Below, piece after piece: positions 8,581 through 16,734 of a stretch of DNA of 64,000 nt. The stretch's first letter is position 1. Every line of letters starts with the position of its first letter. The translations under genes and the position numbers were made by a program. The stretch lies in the NCBI RefSeq assembly GCF_030285665.1, contig NZ_CP127295.1:3596001-3660000 (forward strand), given 5' to 3'. This stretch comes from Amycolatopsis mongoliensis. Its GTDB lineage: Bacteria > Actinomycetota > Actinomycetes > Mycobacteriales > Pseudonocardiaceae. The notes beneath the pieces are model-generated. The model saw only the letters and a program-made list of their open reading frames with translations, was not told the origin of the DNA and searched no databases.

Positions 8581-8788
8581 CACATTCCCGCAGGTGGCAC
8601 CGCTGAAGGCAAGGTCGACTCAGCATCCGTCCGGTTTGTGCCCTGGTGGACCTGGCGAGAGAGCTCCATGGTCATTTATGGCACCCCGGCGTTCGGTCGT
8701 ACCGCTCCACCAGGTGACAGCGGACGTCCCCACCGCGGCGCGGTCCCGTCGCGCCTCGTGTTCGACGTGGTCCCGGCCGTCGGGGTGC
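8581..8788 (+). repeat. Conserved ~205-bp element, copy B
   Basis: Partner of copy A in inverted orientation. Blocks are at 8581-8595, 8629-8649, 8665-8691 and 8755-8788. In one frame both copies read a similar peptide around VRFVPWW and SMVIYGTPA, and the single mismatch in the 27-nt block is synonymous (TAT/TAC), so a degenerate or mini-gene cannot be excluded. The blocks can also form a hairpin. It lies about 390 nt upstream of the lanthipeptide operon in the same direction. The remainder of 8428-9181 contains no convincing gene. Confidence 0.7.
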
Positions 8789-9181
8789 CCCCAGAACCCA
8801 CGAGGAGAACGAACCGGTCGGCGAGCCTCGACCAGAAGCAAATCCGAGCCGACGCCGGACCGTTCCGGGGTCACTGCCCTCTACCTGCGAAGGAGCGCTC
8901 GATGACCGGGAATAGCGTCAACCGCGATGGAGGGGGCGAGCATCCGGCCGGTGGGCGGGGCGAGGGTCGCGGCGGATAGCCCAGCCGCGAGAGCGCGATC
9001 GCCGCCGACGGAATTCCCGCCGATCGCGTCGGCAGGCACGTGGCTGCCGCCGGCCGGTCGACCGTCGCAGTGCTGGCACTTCCTGCGCGGGGGCCGCGCC
9101 GTGGACCCCGACGCGGCGCGTTCCTGGTCTTCCGAAATACGCAATCCACAAACTGTCAGACCTCTCTGGAACGGTAATCAT

Positions 9182-10429
9182 GTGAACACACTCCGACACA
9201 ACGACGTCAGTGCCGCTAAGCTCCGCGATGCCCTGGTCGATACGCTTCTCGCCAACAGCATGATCACCTCGCCGGAGGTGGAGCGCGCGTTCCGCACGGT
9301 GCCCCGGCACCTGTTCGTTGCCGACGGCACCCCGCTGGAGGTCACCTACAACATCGACAACTCGGTCGCGATCAAACGCGGCCCGGACGGCGTGATCATC
9401 TCCTCCACCAGCGCGGCCTACATCCAGGCCCGAATGATCGAGCAGGCCGGCCTCACCGCGGGCATGAGCGTGCTGGAGATCGGATCCGGCGGCTTCAACG
9501 CCGCCCTGCTGGCCGAGATTGTCGGCCCGGACGGGCGCGTGGTCAGCGTGGACATCGACCCGGACGTGACCGACCGCGCTCGCGAAGTGCTCGAGCAGAC
9601 CGGATACGGCAATCGCGTCGACGTGGTACTCGCCGACGCCGAGAACCCGCTACCAGGGCTGCACGAACCGTTCGACGCGATCCTGGTGACGGTCGGGGCC
9701 TGGGACCTGGCACCTGCCTGGCTTACACACCTGGTCGAGGGCGGCACGATCGTCGTTCCGCTGCGGATGAACGGAGTCACCCGCGTCATCGGCTTCCGCC
9801 GCGAGGACGACCACCTGGTAAGCACGTCGTCCGAGGTAGCCGGGTTCGTCTCGATGCAAGGCGATGGCGCACGCGACGAACGGGTCTTCCTGCTGCCCGA
9901 CCGCAACGGCTACCACGTCAAGCTGCGGTTCGAGGGCGACGTCCCGGCCGGGCTGGATCAGCTGGACGGGGTGCTGGCGACCGAGCGCACCGAAGCCTGG
10001 TCCGGCGTCACCATCAAGCACGGGGTGTCCTTCGCCGACCTGCACCTGTGGCTCGCCGTCTTCCTGCCTGGCTTCTGCAAGCTGGCCGTGGACGAGGGCA
10101 CCGACCTGGCTGCCGAGCGCAAGGGCTGGTTCCCCTTCGGTGCGGTCCACGGCGACTCGTTCGCCTACCTGGCCGTCCGCCCCCTCCCGGAAGGCGGCGG
10201 ATCGGAGTTCGGCGCGCGCGCCTACGGGGCCCACGGCGACGACGCCGCCACCGCGCTGGTCGAGCAGATCCAGGCATGGGACCGCCACGGACGCGACCGC
10301 GAACCCACGTTCACCTACTGGCCGACCGGCTCCGACCGGCCCGAGTTCGGCAAGGACACCGCCGTGCTGGTCAAGACGCACGGCGTGGCGACGATCTCCT
10401 GGCCCCGGGCGGCGTCCGCCGCTCGGTGA
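9182..10429 (+). CDS. FxLD-system protein-L-isoaspartate-type O-methyltransferase (LanS-like)
   Basis: 415 residues from the GTG at 9182. The frame is open further upstream, but that part is low-complexity and lacks homology-like character. The N-terminal two thirds is a PCMT fold: AFRTVPRHLFVAD, ISSTSAAYIQARM, SAM motif VLEIGSGG (residues 97-104) and VVSVDID. The C-terminal extension is characteristic of methyltransferases paired with FxLD lanthipeptides. Related enzymes in class I lanthipeptide clusters methylate a peptide Asp, giving aspartimide and then isoaspartate. Its position immediately upstream of the precursor gene supports that role. Confidence 0.85.
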   Translation: MNTLRHNDVSAAKLRDALVDTLLANSMITSPEVERAFRTVPRHLFVADGTPLEVTYNIDNSVAIKRGPDGVIISSTSAAYIQARMIEQAGLTAGMSVLEIGSGGFNAALLAEIVGPDGRVVSVDIDPDVTDRAREVLEQTGYGNRVDVVLADAENPLPGLHEPFDAILVTVGAWDLAPAWLTHLVEGGTIVVPLRMNGVTRVIGFRREDDHLVSTSSEVAGFVSMQGDGARDERVFLLPDRNGYHVKLRFEGDVPAGLDQLDGVLATERTEAWSGVTIKHGVSFADLHLWLAVFLPGFCKLAVDEGTDLAAERKGWFPFGAVHGDSFAYLAVRPLPEGGGSEFGARAYGAHGDDAATALVEQIQAWDRHGRDREPTFTYWPTGSDRPEFGKDTAVLVKTHGVATISWPRAASAAR

Positions 10430-10471
10430 CCGGGTGCCCTGCACAACCCGAGAAATGAAGGAGTGAACCGA

Positions 10472-10651
10472 ATGTCAGCAGCACTGGCTGTCGAGCCCGT
10501 TGGCGTGGTCGATGACGCGGAGTTCGAGCTGGACCTGCGCGTGGTGGAGTCCTCCACCAAGCTCGTGATCACGATGTGCGACACGAGCGACGGATGCGGC
10601 AGCACCTGCAGCACCAGCGCGTGCACCACGTTTTCCAACGACCCGTACTGA
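10472..10651 (+). CDS. FxLD-family lanthipeptide precursor
   Basis: 59-residue precursor. The leader contains the family motif F-E-L-D (residues 18-21) within AEFELDLRVVES. The core region is rich in Ser/Thr and has four Cys (36, 42, 46, 51): ITMCDTSDGCGSTC, then STSACTTF. AAGGAG at 10458-10463 is 8 nt from the ATG at 10472, favouring it over an in-frame GTG at 10463. The core holds Asp37, Asp40 (followed by Gly41, a classic isoaspartate context) and Asp57 as possible targets of the adjacent methyltransferase. The leader cleavage site is not evident. Confidence 0.9.
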   Translation: MSAALAVEPVGVVDDAEFELDLRVVESSTKLVITMCDTSDGCGSTCSTSACTTFSNDPY

Positions 10652-10661
10652 TCCAACCCCC

Positions 10662-10700
10662 TGCTGTCGGCGTCCGAGTCTGGCTCGGGCGCCGACAGCA
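10662..10700 (+). terminator. Strong hairpin between precursor and lanB (attenuator)
   Basis: A 17-bp stem (10662-10678 with 10684-10700, one G-U pair) closes a 5-nt loop, 10 nt after the precursor stop. No T-run follows. Between a precursor and its modification genes such a stem usually lets only part of transcription continue and stabilises the precursor mRNA, keeping peptide in excess over enzymes. Confidence 0.75.
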
Positions 10701-10743
10701 AAGGGTGCCCTTGATCGTGACCGGGTGAGGAGAGCCGACCGCC

Positions 10744-13700
10744 ATGACCGTGTCCCCGCGCTACCAGCACGCCGGCCTGCTTCTGGCCCGCGTCACCACC
10801 GATCCCGGTGATCTCGACCCACCGACGCGGCTCCACCCGGGCGACCCGGTCGCGGTCGAGCAGGAAGGCAGTGTGTGGCTGGCGAAAGTGTGGGCGCGCC
10901 CGGAGGTGAGGGACGCGGTAACGCTGGCCAGCCCCGTCCTCGGCGCCCGCGTCGACCGCATCGTCAGCGACAGCACCACCAAGACCACAGCGAAGGAGTT
11001 ACGTCGTGCCGTGGTGTCTGTGGCGTCTTACCTGTTGCGCTGGCAGCGGCGGTCGACGCCGTTCGGCCTGTTCGCCGGCGTCGGCGTTGTCGACATCGGT
11101 CCCGCGACGGCCGCCGTCGGAACGCGGCATCGGGCCGTGGCACGGGTGGACGGCGAATGGCTCACCGCGCTGATCGACCGGCTCGAACGGCATCCCGTTC
11201 TGCGCCGGCGTTTGACGGTCGTGGTGGACGACGCGCGGATCGTGCGCGATGGACGCGTGATCGTGCACTGCCGGGCCGGGGTCGGCGCCGCCACACCCGG
11301 GCCGTTGCGGGAGTCCTCGGTGCGGCTCACCCGCCCGGTCAGGTTCGCGTTGGCCGCGGCCGCTGCGCCGATTCGCTTCGACACCCTCGTCGAGCGGATG
11401 ACCGGCGAGTTCCCGTCTGCGTCGCCCGGCAAGATCGACGCCTTGCTGCAAGGCCTGGTCGACGCCGGTGCCCTGATCACGAGTCTGCGGCCGCCGATGA
11501 CCAGCGCTGACACCGTGGCCCACCTGGTCGGAGCCTTGCGCGCGGCCAACGCGGAAACTCTCGACGACGTCGCCGCAGTCCTGCGTGACCTCGATGCCAT
11601 CACCGTCGACCTCGCCCGGCACAACCACGCAAAGGACCCTGATCAGGCGCGGGACATCCGCGCCGCGGTCGCGGCCCGAATGCGTGCCCTGGTGCCTGAT
11701 GCCAGCGATGTACTGGCCGTCGACGTGCGCCTCGACGCGACGATCACCCTGCCCGCGCGGGTGCTCGACGAGGCCACACGAGCCGCCACCATCCTGCTGC
11801 GGACCACGACACAGCCGTTCGGGACGGCCGCGTGGCTCGACTACCAGGCCCGCTTCCTCGCCCGCTACGGTCCCGGCGCGCTCGTGCCGGTGCGGGACCT
11901 GATCGCCGAGTCCGGCCTGGGCTACCCGGCCGGCTACCTCGGCGCGCCCCGCGCGAGGCCCGCGTGGCGTGCGCTGACCGACCGCGACGCCACTCTCCTC
12001 GCGCTGATCCAGCAGGCCACCCTGTCCGGAGCGCGGGAGGTCGACCTGACCGACAGCGATGTCGATGCGCTGACCGTCGGGGACCATTCCGACGTTGTCC
12101 TGCCTCAGCGGGTCGAACTGGGCGTCGCCGTCAATGCCGCATCGACGGCGGCGATTGACCGCGGCGAGTTCCAGTTGAAGGTCACGGCCGCGCCGCGCGC
12201 GTACACCAGCATGGCCGGCCGATTCGCCGACCTGCTCGATGACGCCGACCAGGCCCGGCTGGCCGCGACCTACAGTGCACCGCAGCCTCCGTCGGACCAG
12301 GACGTCCCGGCCACGGCGGCCGCGGACGTGGTGGCCGTACAGCTATCGTTCCCGCCGCGCCGACCGCACAACGAGAACGTCGCGCGGGTTCCGCCACTGC
12401 TGGGCAACGTCGTGTCGCTGTCGGAGCATCCCGACCCCATGCGCCCGAACCTCACCGTCATCGGGGTGGACGCCTTGGCGGTCACCGCCGACGCCGAGCA
12501 GCTGTACTTGGTGCAGATCTCCACCGGCCGGCGGGTGATACCGCGGATTCCGCACGCGCTGGACACCTCGGTGCAGAGCCCACCGCTGGCCCGGTTCCTC
12601 GCCGAGGTCGCCGACGCGCGCAGCGCGGTGTTCCGCGGCTTCGATCTCGGCGCCGCCCGGGTGCTGCCCTACGTTCCGCGCATCCGCTACCGCCGCACGG
12701 TCCTCGCCGCCGCCCGCTGGCTCCTCTCCGACACCGACCTGGCCGCGCGCCCCGAAGGCGGAGGCTACGACGAGGCGTTGCGGGCGTGGCGGCAGCGGTG
12801 GCAGGTACCAGCCCGGGTGGTGCTGGTCCACGGCGAGCTCCGCCTGCCCGTAGACCTCGACCAAGAACTCGACCGCTCACTACTGCGGGCCCGCCTGGAG
12901 CGAGCGGGCCGGGTCGAACTGCACGAAGACGGCCCGCCGGACGGACAAGGCTGGATCGGGCGACCGGCAGAGCTGCTGATCCCGATGACCGCGATCACCC
13001 CGCCAGACCGGCCGTTACCCGCCACCGCAGCTCCCAGTGCGGTCCTGCAGCCCGGTGACTCCGCCCTGGTGCACGCGCAGATCGTCGGCAACCCGGCACG
13101 CTTCGACGAAATCCTCACCAGGCACCTGCCCCGCTTCGCCGCCGAACTCCACGACGCCGGCGAACCGGACAGCCGGGTCGCGTCGTGGTGGGTACGGCGG
13201 CACCGCGACATGATCCGACCCGAGGCCGACCAGCACCTCGCAGTGTTCCTGCGCCTGACTCATCCGCGGCACTACGGCGCCATCGCCGCCCGGCTGGCCG
13301 CGTTCGCGACCGACCTCGAATCCCGCGGGCTTTCCGGCCAGCTCACGCTCGCCCCCGCGCCGCAGCACCTCGCCCGCTACGGCGACGGCCCCGCGCTCGC
13401 GGCGGCCGAGCAGGTCTTCGCCACCGACACCGCGGCCGCCATCGCTCAGCTCGACGCGGCGCAGGTGTCCGGGATTCCCGCCCAAGCGCTGGCCGCGGCG
13501 TCACTGGCGCACCTGGCCGCATCCTTCGCGCCCGATCCACACACCGGGTACCGGGCGCTGCTGGGATGCCTGCGCCAAGAGCACGGGCCACTGGACCGGC
13601 AGCTACGCGAGCACGCGCTCACCGTGGCCGACTCCACCGACGGCTACCGCGCTGTTCGCGCGCTGCCCGGCGGCGAGGCGGTCGCCGCCTCCTGGCGTGC

Positions 13701-13893
13701 CCGCGACGCCGCGCTGCACGACTATCACGATGCCCTTGTCCAGCAGGGCCGAAAGCCGGGTGGGGTGCTGCGCACGCTGTTGCACGAGCACCATATCCGT
13801 GCCGTCGGCGTCGACCCGACGTTCGAGAAGGAGACCGGGCGCCTCGCCCGCGCGGTCGCGCTGCGCCTGCTCGCCGCGGCCGGTGCCCGATGA
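10744..13893 (+). CDS. lanB: Class I lanthipeptide dehydratase LanB
   Basis: 1,049 residues, the usual length of a full LanB. The N-terminal glutamylation domain carries the hallmark RRSTPFGLFAGV near residue 100. The C-terminal quarter (about 770-1045) has the SpaB_C/thiopeptide-type elimination-domain layout (LVHAQIVGNPARFDEIL, then HLAVFLRLTHPRHYG). LanB transfers glutamate from Glu-tRNA to core Ser/Thr and eliminates it to give dehydroalanine/dehydrobutyrine. It follows the precursor by 92 nt and overlaps lanC by 4 nt (ATGA). Confidence 0.93.
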   Translation: MTVSPRYQHAGLLLARVTTDPGDLDPPTRLHPGDPVAVEQEGSVWLAKVWARPEVRDAVTLASPVLGARVDRIVSDSTTKTTAKELRRAVVSVASYLLRWQRRSTPFGLFAGVGVVDIGPATAAVGTRHRAVARVDGEWLTALIDRLERHPVLRRRLTVVVDDARIVRDGRVIVHCRAGVGAATPGPLRESSVRLTRPVRFALAAAAAPIRFDTLVERMTGEFPSASPGKIDALLQGLVDAGALITSLRPPMTSADTVAHLVGALRAANAETLDDVAAVLRDLDAITVDLARHNHAKDPDQARDIRAAVAARMRALVPDASDVLAVDVRLDATITLPARVLDEATRAATILLRTTTQPFGTAAWLDYQARFLARYGPGALVPVRDLIAESGLGYPAGYLGAPRARPAWRALTDRDATLLALIQQATLSGAREVDLTDSDVDALTVGDHSDVVLPQRVELGVAVNAASTAAIDRGEFQLKVTAAPRAYTSMAGRFADLLDDADQARLAATYSAPQPPSDQDVPATAAADVVAVQLSFPPRRPHNENVARVPPLLGNVVSLSEHPDPMRPNLTVIGVDALAVTADAEQLYLVQISTGRRVIPRIPHALDTSVQSPPLARFLAEVADARSAVFRGFDLGAARVLPYVPRIRYRRTVLAAARWLLSDTDLAARPEGGGYDEALRAWRQRWQVPARVVLVHGELRLPVDLDQELDRSLLRARLERAGRVELHEDGPPDGQGWIGRPAELLIPMTAITPPDRPLPATAAPSAVLQPGDSALVHAQIVGNPARFDEILTRHLPRFAAELHDAGEPDSRVASWWVRRHRDMIRPEADQHLAVFLRLTHPRHYGAIAARLAAFATDLESRGLSGQLTLAPAPQHLARYGDGPALAAAEQVFATDTAAAIAQLDAAQVSGIPAQALAAASLAHLAASFAPDPHTGYRALLGCLRQEHGPLDRQLREHALTVADSTDGYRAVRALPGGEAVAASWRARDAALHDYHDALVQQGRKPGGVLRTLLHEHHIRAVGVDPTFEKETGRLARAVALRLLAAAGAR

Positions 13894-15095
13894 CCGCCGA
13901 CGCAAGACTCAACCCGGACGGCGCGGCGTCATTGACGCTTGATGATGTGACCGGCCAGTCCCTAGCCCGTGGCGGGGTCGCGGACGCGCTGCTGCACGTC
14001 GAACGCGCGTGGACGGGCGCCGGCAGCTGGGCCACCGCGCAGGACCACATCTGCCGGGTGGTGGCGGGCCCGGTCGACGCCGCCGACCACGCTGGCCTCT
14101 ACTACGGCGCGCCCGCGATCGCGTTCCTGCTGCACGCCGCCGCCGACCACCATCCCCGCTACCGCACGGCCAGCCAGACGATGGACGAGCACGTGCTGCG
14201 CCTGACCCGGCGGCGCCTGGACACCGCCGCGACCCGGATCGACCGAGGGGAGCCTGCGGCGTTCGCCGAGTACGACCTGTTCTACGGGCTCACGGGCATC
14301 GGCGCTCTGCTGCTGCGGCATCACCCCTGCAGCGACGAACTGGCCGGAATCCTGCAGTACGTGGTCACTCTCGTCGCCCGACCGCGCCGCGAGGATGGCA
14401 TCGAGTTGCCGGGCTGGTGGGCGGCGCACGATCCGGACGAGATCGTGCCGACCCCCGGCGGACACGCGAACTTCGGCATGGCCCACGGCGCAGCCGGGCT
14501 GCTGGCCTTCCTTGCCCTGGCCACTATGGACGGTCACGTGATCGACGGCCAGCGCGAGGCGATCAACGTGCTCACAACCTGGTTCGACCGGTGGCGCCAA
14601 GACGGACCGAAGGGATCGTGGTGGCCGCGGTGGATCACCCGCGATGAGCTGAACGCGGGTCGCCCTGCCCACACCAGCCCTGGCCGGGTCTCTTGGTGCT
14701 ACGGGACGGTCGGCATCGCCCGCGCCCAGCAACTGGCAGCCCTGGCCACGGGCGACATCCGACGTCAGCAGGATGCCGAAGACGTCCTGGTCGCGGGCCT
14801 GACCGACACCCATCTCGACCGGATCACCGAGCCGGGCCTGTGCCACGGCATCGCCGGGGTGTTCCAGACCGCCTACCGCGCGGCCCGCGACGCCCGCGGA
14901 CCGGCGCTGGCTGACCGGCTCCCGGCGCTGGCCGACCGACTCACCCGGCACGCACGCGGCGATGAGGACCGCCGCCATCGAGCACACGGGGCCGGGCTGC
15001 TGACCGGACGCGCGGGAGTGGACCTGGCGCTCGAGACCGCGCGGCGCAGCACGCCGCCTCACACCGGATGGGACGCATGCCTGCTGATCACCTGA
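13890..15095 (+). CDS. lanC: Lanthipeptide cyclase LanC
   Basis: 401 residues. LanC zinc ligands are visible: Cys270 in SWCYGT and Cys318-His319 in GLCHGIAG. The catalytic His lies in FGMAHGAAG (His199). LanC adds Cys thiols to dehydrated residues to form (methyl)lanthionine rings. The frame is open upstream inside lanB, but the ATG at 13890 overlapping the lanB stop is the natural coupled start. Confidence 0.93.
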   Translation: MTADARLNPDGAASLTLDDVTGQSLARGGVADALLHVERAWTGAGSWATAQDHICRVVAGPVDAADHAGLYYGAPAIAFLLHAAADHHPRYRTASQTMDEHVLRLTRRRLDTAATRIDRGEPAAFAEYDLFYGLTGIGALLLRHHPCSDELAGILQYVVTLVARPRREDGIELPGWWAAHDPDEIVPTPGGHANFGMAHGAAGLLAFLALATMDGHVIDGQREAINVLTTWFDRWRQDGPKGSWWPRWITRDELNAGRPAHTSPGRVSWCYGTVGIARAQQLAALATGDIRRQQDAEDVLVAGLTDTHLDRITEPGLCHGIAGVFQTAYRAARDARGPALADRLPALADRLTRHARGDEDRRHRAHGAGLLTGRAGVDLALETARRSTPPHTGWDACLLIT

Positions 15096-16063
15096 CCACC
15101 ACGCCTCGGACGACCACGCCGCCGCCCACCGGTCTCCACGCCGCGGTGCTCGCGGTGCTCGCCGGCGCCGACCCCGCGGACGTTGCGGCTCGCCACGCCC
15201 TGGGGCCGGCCGACCTCGACGATGCTGTGCGGACTTACGAGGCCGCCGGGGTCGCCGCGCTGGAGCGACGTGCCGAAGACGCCTGGTACCAGGTGCGTGT
15301 CCAGTTCGCCGACTGGTCGGCTGTCGAGACAGTCGGAGCCACGATGCTCGGACCGGCCCTGGACGATCTTCGCGCCTGTGAAGCGATAGCGGGGTGGTGG
15401 TTTCTGCGCAAGCATCCCTGCTGGCGGGTGCGGTTGTGGCGCGCGAACACCGCGGCGGTCGACCGTGTGCTCGACCGGCTGACCGAAACCGGCGTTATCG
15501 CGCGCTGGTGGCCGACGGTGTACGAGCCGGAGACCGCGGCCTTCGGCGGTGCGGCCGGCAGCGACACCGTTCACGAGCTGTTCTGCGCAGACAGCGCGGG
15601 CGTGCTTGCCTACCTGCGCCACGACGTCCTTGGCCTCGGCCGTCGGGAACTGTCGGTTCTGCTGATGAGCGGGGTGATGCGCGCGGCTGGACTGGACACC
15701 TTCGAAAGCGGCGATGTGTTCGATCGGGTCGCTCGGTTGCGGCCTGCGCCGACCGACGCCGACATCGAGCGCCTCGACAAGCTGGTCGAGAGCGTGCGCC
15801 GGCTCCTGTCGATTGCCGACCTGGCCGAGAGCCAACTGTTCACGCCGGGCGGGCCGGTCGCGCACGCCGCGCCCTGGCTCGCCGCGTTGCACGTCGGCGG
15901 CGAACGACTCGGCCAGGACGCCGCGGCCGGGCGACTGGACCGGGGCCTGCGCGCCATCCTCACCCACGTGGTGATCTTCCACTGGAACCGCTTTGGTCTC
16001 TCCGCCACCAGCCAAGGCATCATCGCCCGCGCGGCGGCCATTGCGTTGCTGCCCCGGAGCTGA
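15068..16063 (+). CDS. Stand-alone SpaB_C / thiopeptide-type bacteriocin biosynthesis protein
   Basis: 331 residues. The middle shows the SpaB_C signature (AWYQVRVQFADW, GWWFLRKHPCWRVRLW, VYEPETAAFGG, ELFCADSAGVLAYL). In split dehydratases this domain performs glutamate elimination. Here the adjacent LanB already has such a domain, so this is a second copy whose job is unclear (assistance, a subset of residues, or an altered role). It overlaps the lanC 3' end by 28 nt. ATGs at 15068 and 15077 are both possible starts. No transporter or protease gene follows. Confidence 0.8.
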   Translation: MGRMPADHLTTTPRTTTPPPTGLHAAVLAVLAGADPADVAARHALGPADLDDAVRTYEAAGVAALERRAEDAWYQVRVQFADWSAVETVGATMLGPALDDLRACEAIAGWWFLRKHPCWRVRLWRANTAAVDRVLDRLTETGVIARWWPTVYEPETAAFGGAAGSDTVHELFCADSAGVLAYLRHDVLGLGRRELSVLLMSGVMRAAGLDTFESGDVFDRVARLRPAPTDADIERLDKLVESVRRLLSIADLAESQLFTPGGPVAHAAPWLAALHVGGERLGQDAAAGRLDRGLRAILTHVVIFHWNRFGLSATSQGIIARAAAIALLPRS

Positions 16064-16264
16064 TCATGAATCCCACACGTAGCGCGTCCAAGTTGATCGC
16101 CGCGATCCGCCGCCTCTGCCCTCGATGACAGTCAACGCGAACTGGTCGTGCACCAGCGAACGGTGGCAGGCAAAGATCGGGGTGCATTGCGCATTCTGAG
16201 GTGTCGACGTACGAGAGCCACCATCGCGGCGGAGTTCACCGATGACGATCGAAATCAAGTCGAC

Positions 16265-16305
16265 TTATCCACAGGTGGTCTGCGGTGTGGACAATCTGTG
16301 GACAG
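16265..16305. promoter_or_regulatory. Cluster of three DnaA-box-like sites
   Basis: TTATCCACA at 16265-16273 (plus), TGTGGACAA at 16286-16294 (minus-strand TTGTCCACA, the actinobacterial consensus) and TGTGGACAG at 16297-16305 (one mismatch) fall within 41 bp. This is denser than expected by chance in high-G+C DNA. Neither a replication gene nor an AT-rich region adjoins, so it may be a relic of a plasmid or mobile origin or a DnaA-titrating/regulatory site. The remainder of 16064-16343 shows no gene. Confidence 0.45.
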
Positions 16306-16343
16306 TTCGCGGGCCTCTGCGAGCGCTCACCATAAGTTCTCGG

Positions 16344-16541
16344 TCAGAAGAGGCCGGGCTGATCGGCAACGTGCGCGCCTGGCTTCTTCGCCGGAATGAG
16401 TGCGATGCGCTCGAGGTCCATCAAGGTCGACCACTTACCCCGCCGCAGGAGTTGCTGGAGGACGGCGAGAGTGAGGCGGACGTCGGCGAGTGCGCGGTGT
16501 CGGTTGCGGGGGATCTGCGGCAGACGTCGCGCTGGGTAGCC
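16344..16541 (-). pseudogene. C-terminal remnant of a DnaQ-like 3'-5' exonuclease
   Basis: The minus strand encodes an open stretch of 65 codons ending at 16344. It includes NRHRALADVRLTLAVLQQLL, which matches the last conserved motif (H-x-A-x-x-D) of DEDD-type exonucleases, followed by the usual C-terminal tail. In-frame stops lie immediately upstream and the catalytic N-terminal motifs are absent, so this is a truncated relic. Confidence 0.6.
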
Positions 16542-16579
16542 TCATTAGTGTTAATTGCGGCGAGATCACGCTTCAGCTG

Positions 16580-16661
16580 TCAACCGCCGTGGGACGACAC
16601 ACGGGACAGCACGCGACGCAGAGCGACTGCCGCACCTGCTGTGCCTGCCGCCACTTCCCGT
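16580..16661 (-). pseudogene. 3' part of a TPR-type gene cut by IS21 insertion
   Basis: On the minus strand, 25 codons (EVAAGTAGAAVALRRVLS and on) and a TGA run up to the IS end. Removing the IS and one CCGT target copy joins this exactly in frame to the fragment at 19421-19591, giving a continuous QAEELEREVAAGTAG. This segment is therefore the C-terminus of the interrupted gene. Confidence 0.8.
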
Positions 16662-16734
16662 TGATGGCGCTCTCCGAGATGGGCCAGCCATGCTCTCCGA
16701 AATGGGCCAGCTGAGGAGTGCAGCGTAGCCGGTG

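Noticed and set aside
8927..9181. N-terminal extension of the FxLD methyltransferase from an ATG at 8927
   Set aside because: The extra 85 residues are Arg/Pro/Ala-rich and unlike the family; the GTG at 9182 starts at the natural domain boundary.
10999..12087. Minus-strand open frame inside lanB
   Set aside because: Shadow of LanB, with no recognisable protein features.
16242..16664. Plus-strand open frame across the exonuclease remnant
   Set aside because: Minus-strand similarity to DnaQ-like and TPR proteins explains this interval better.
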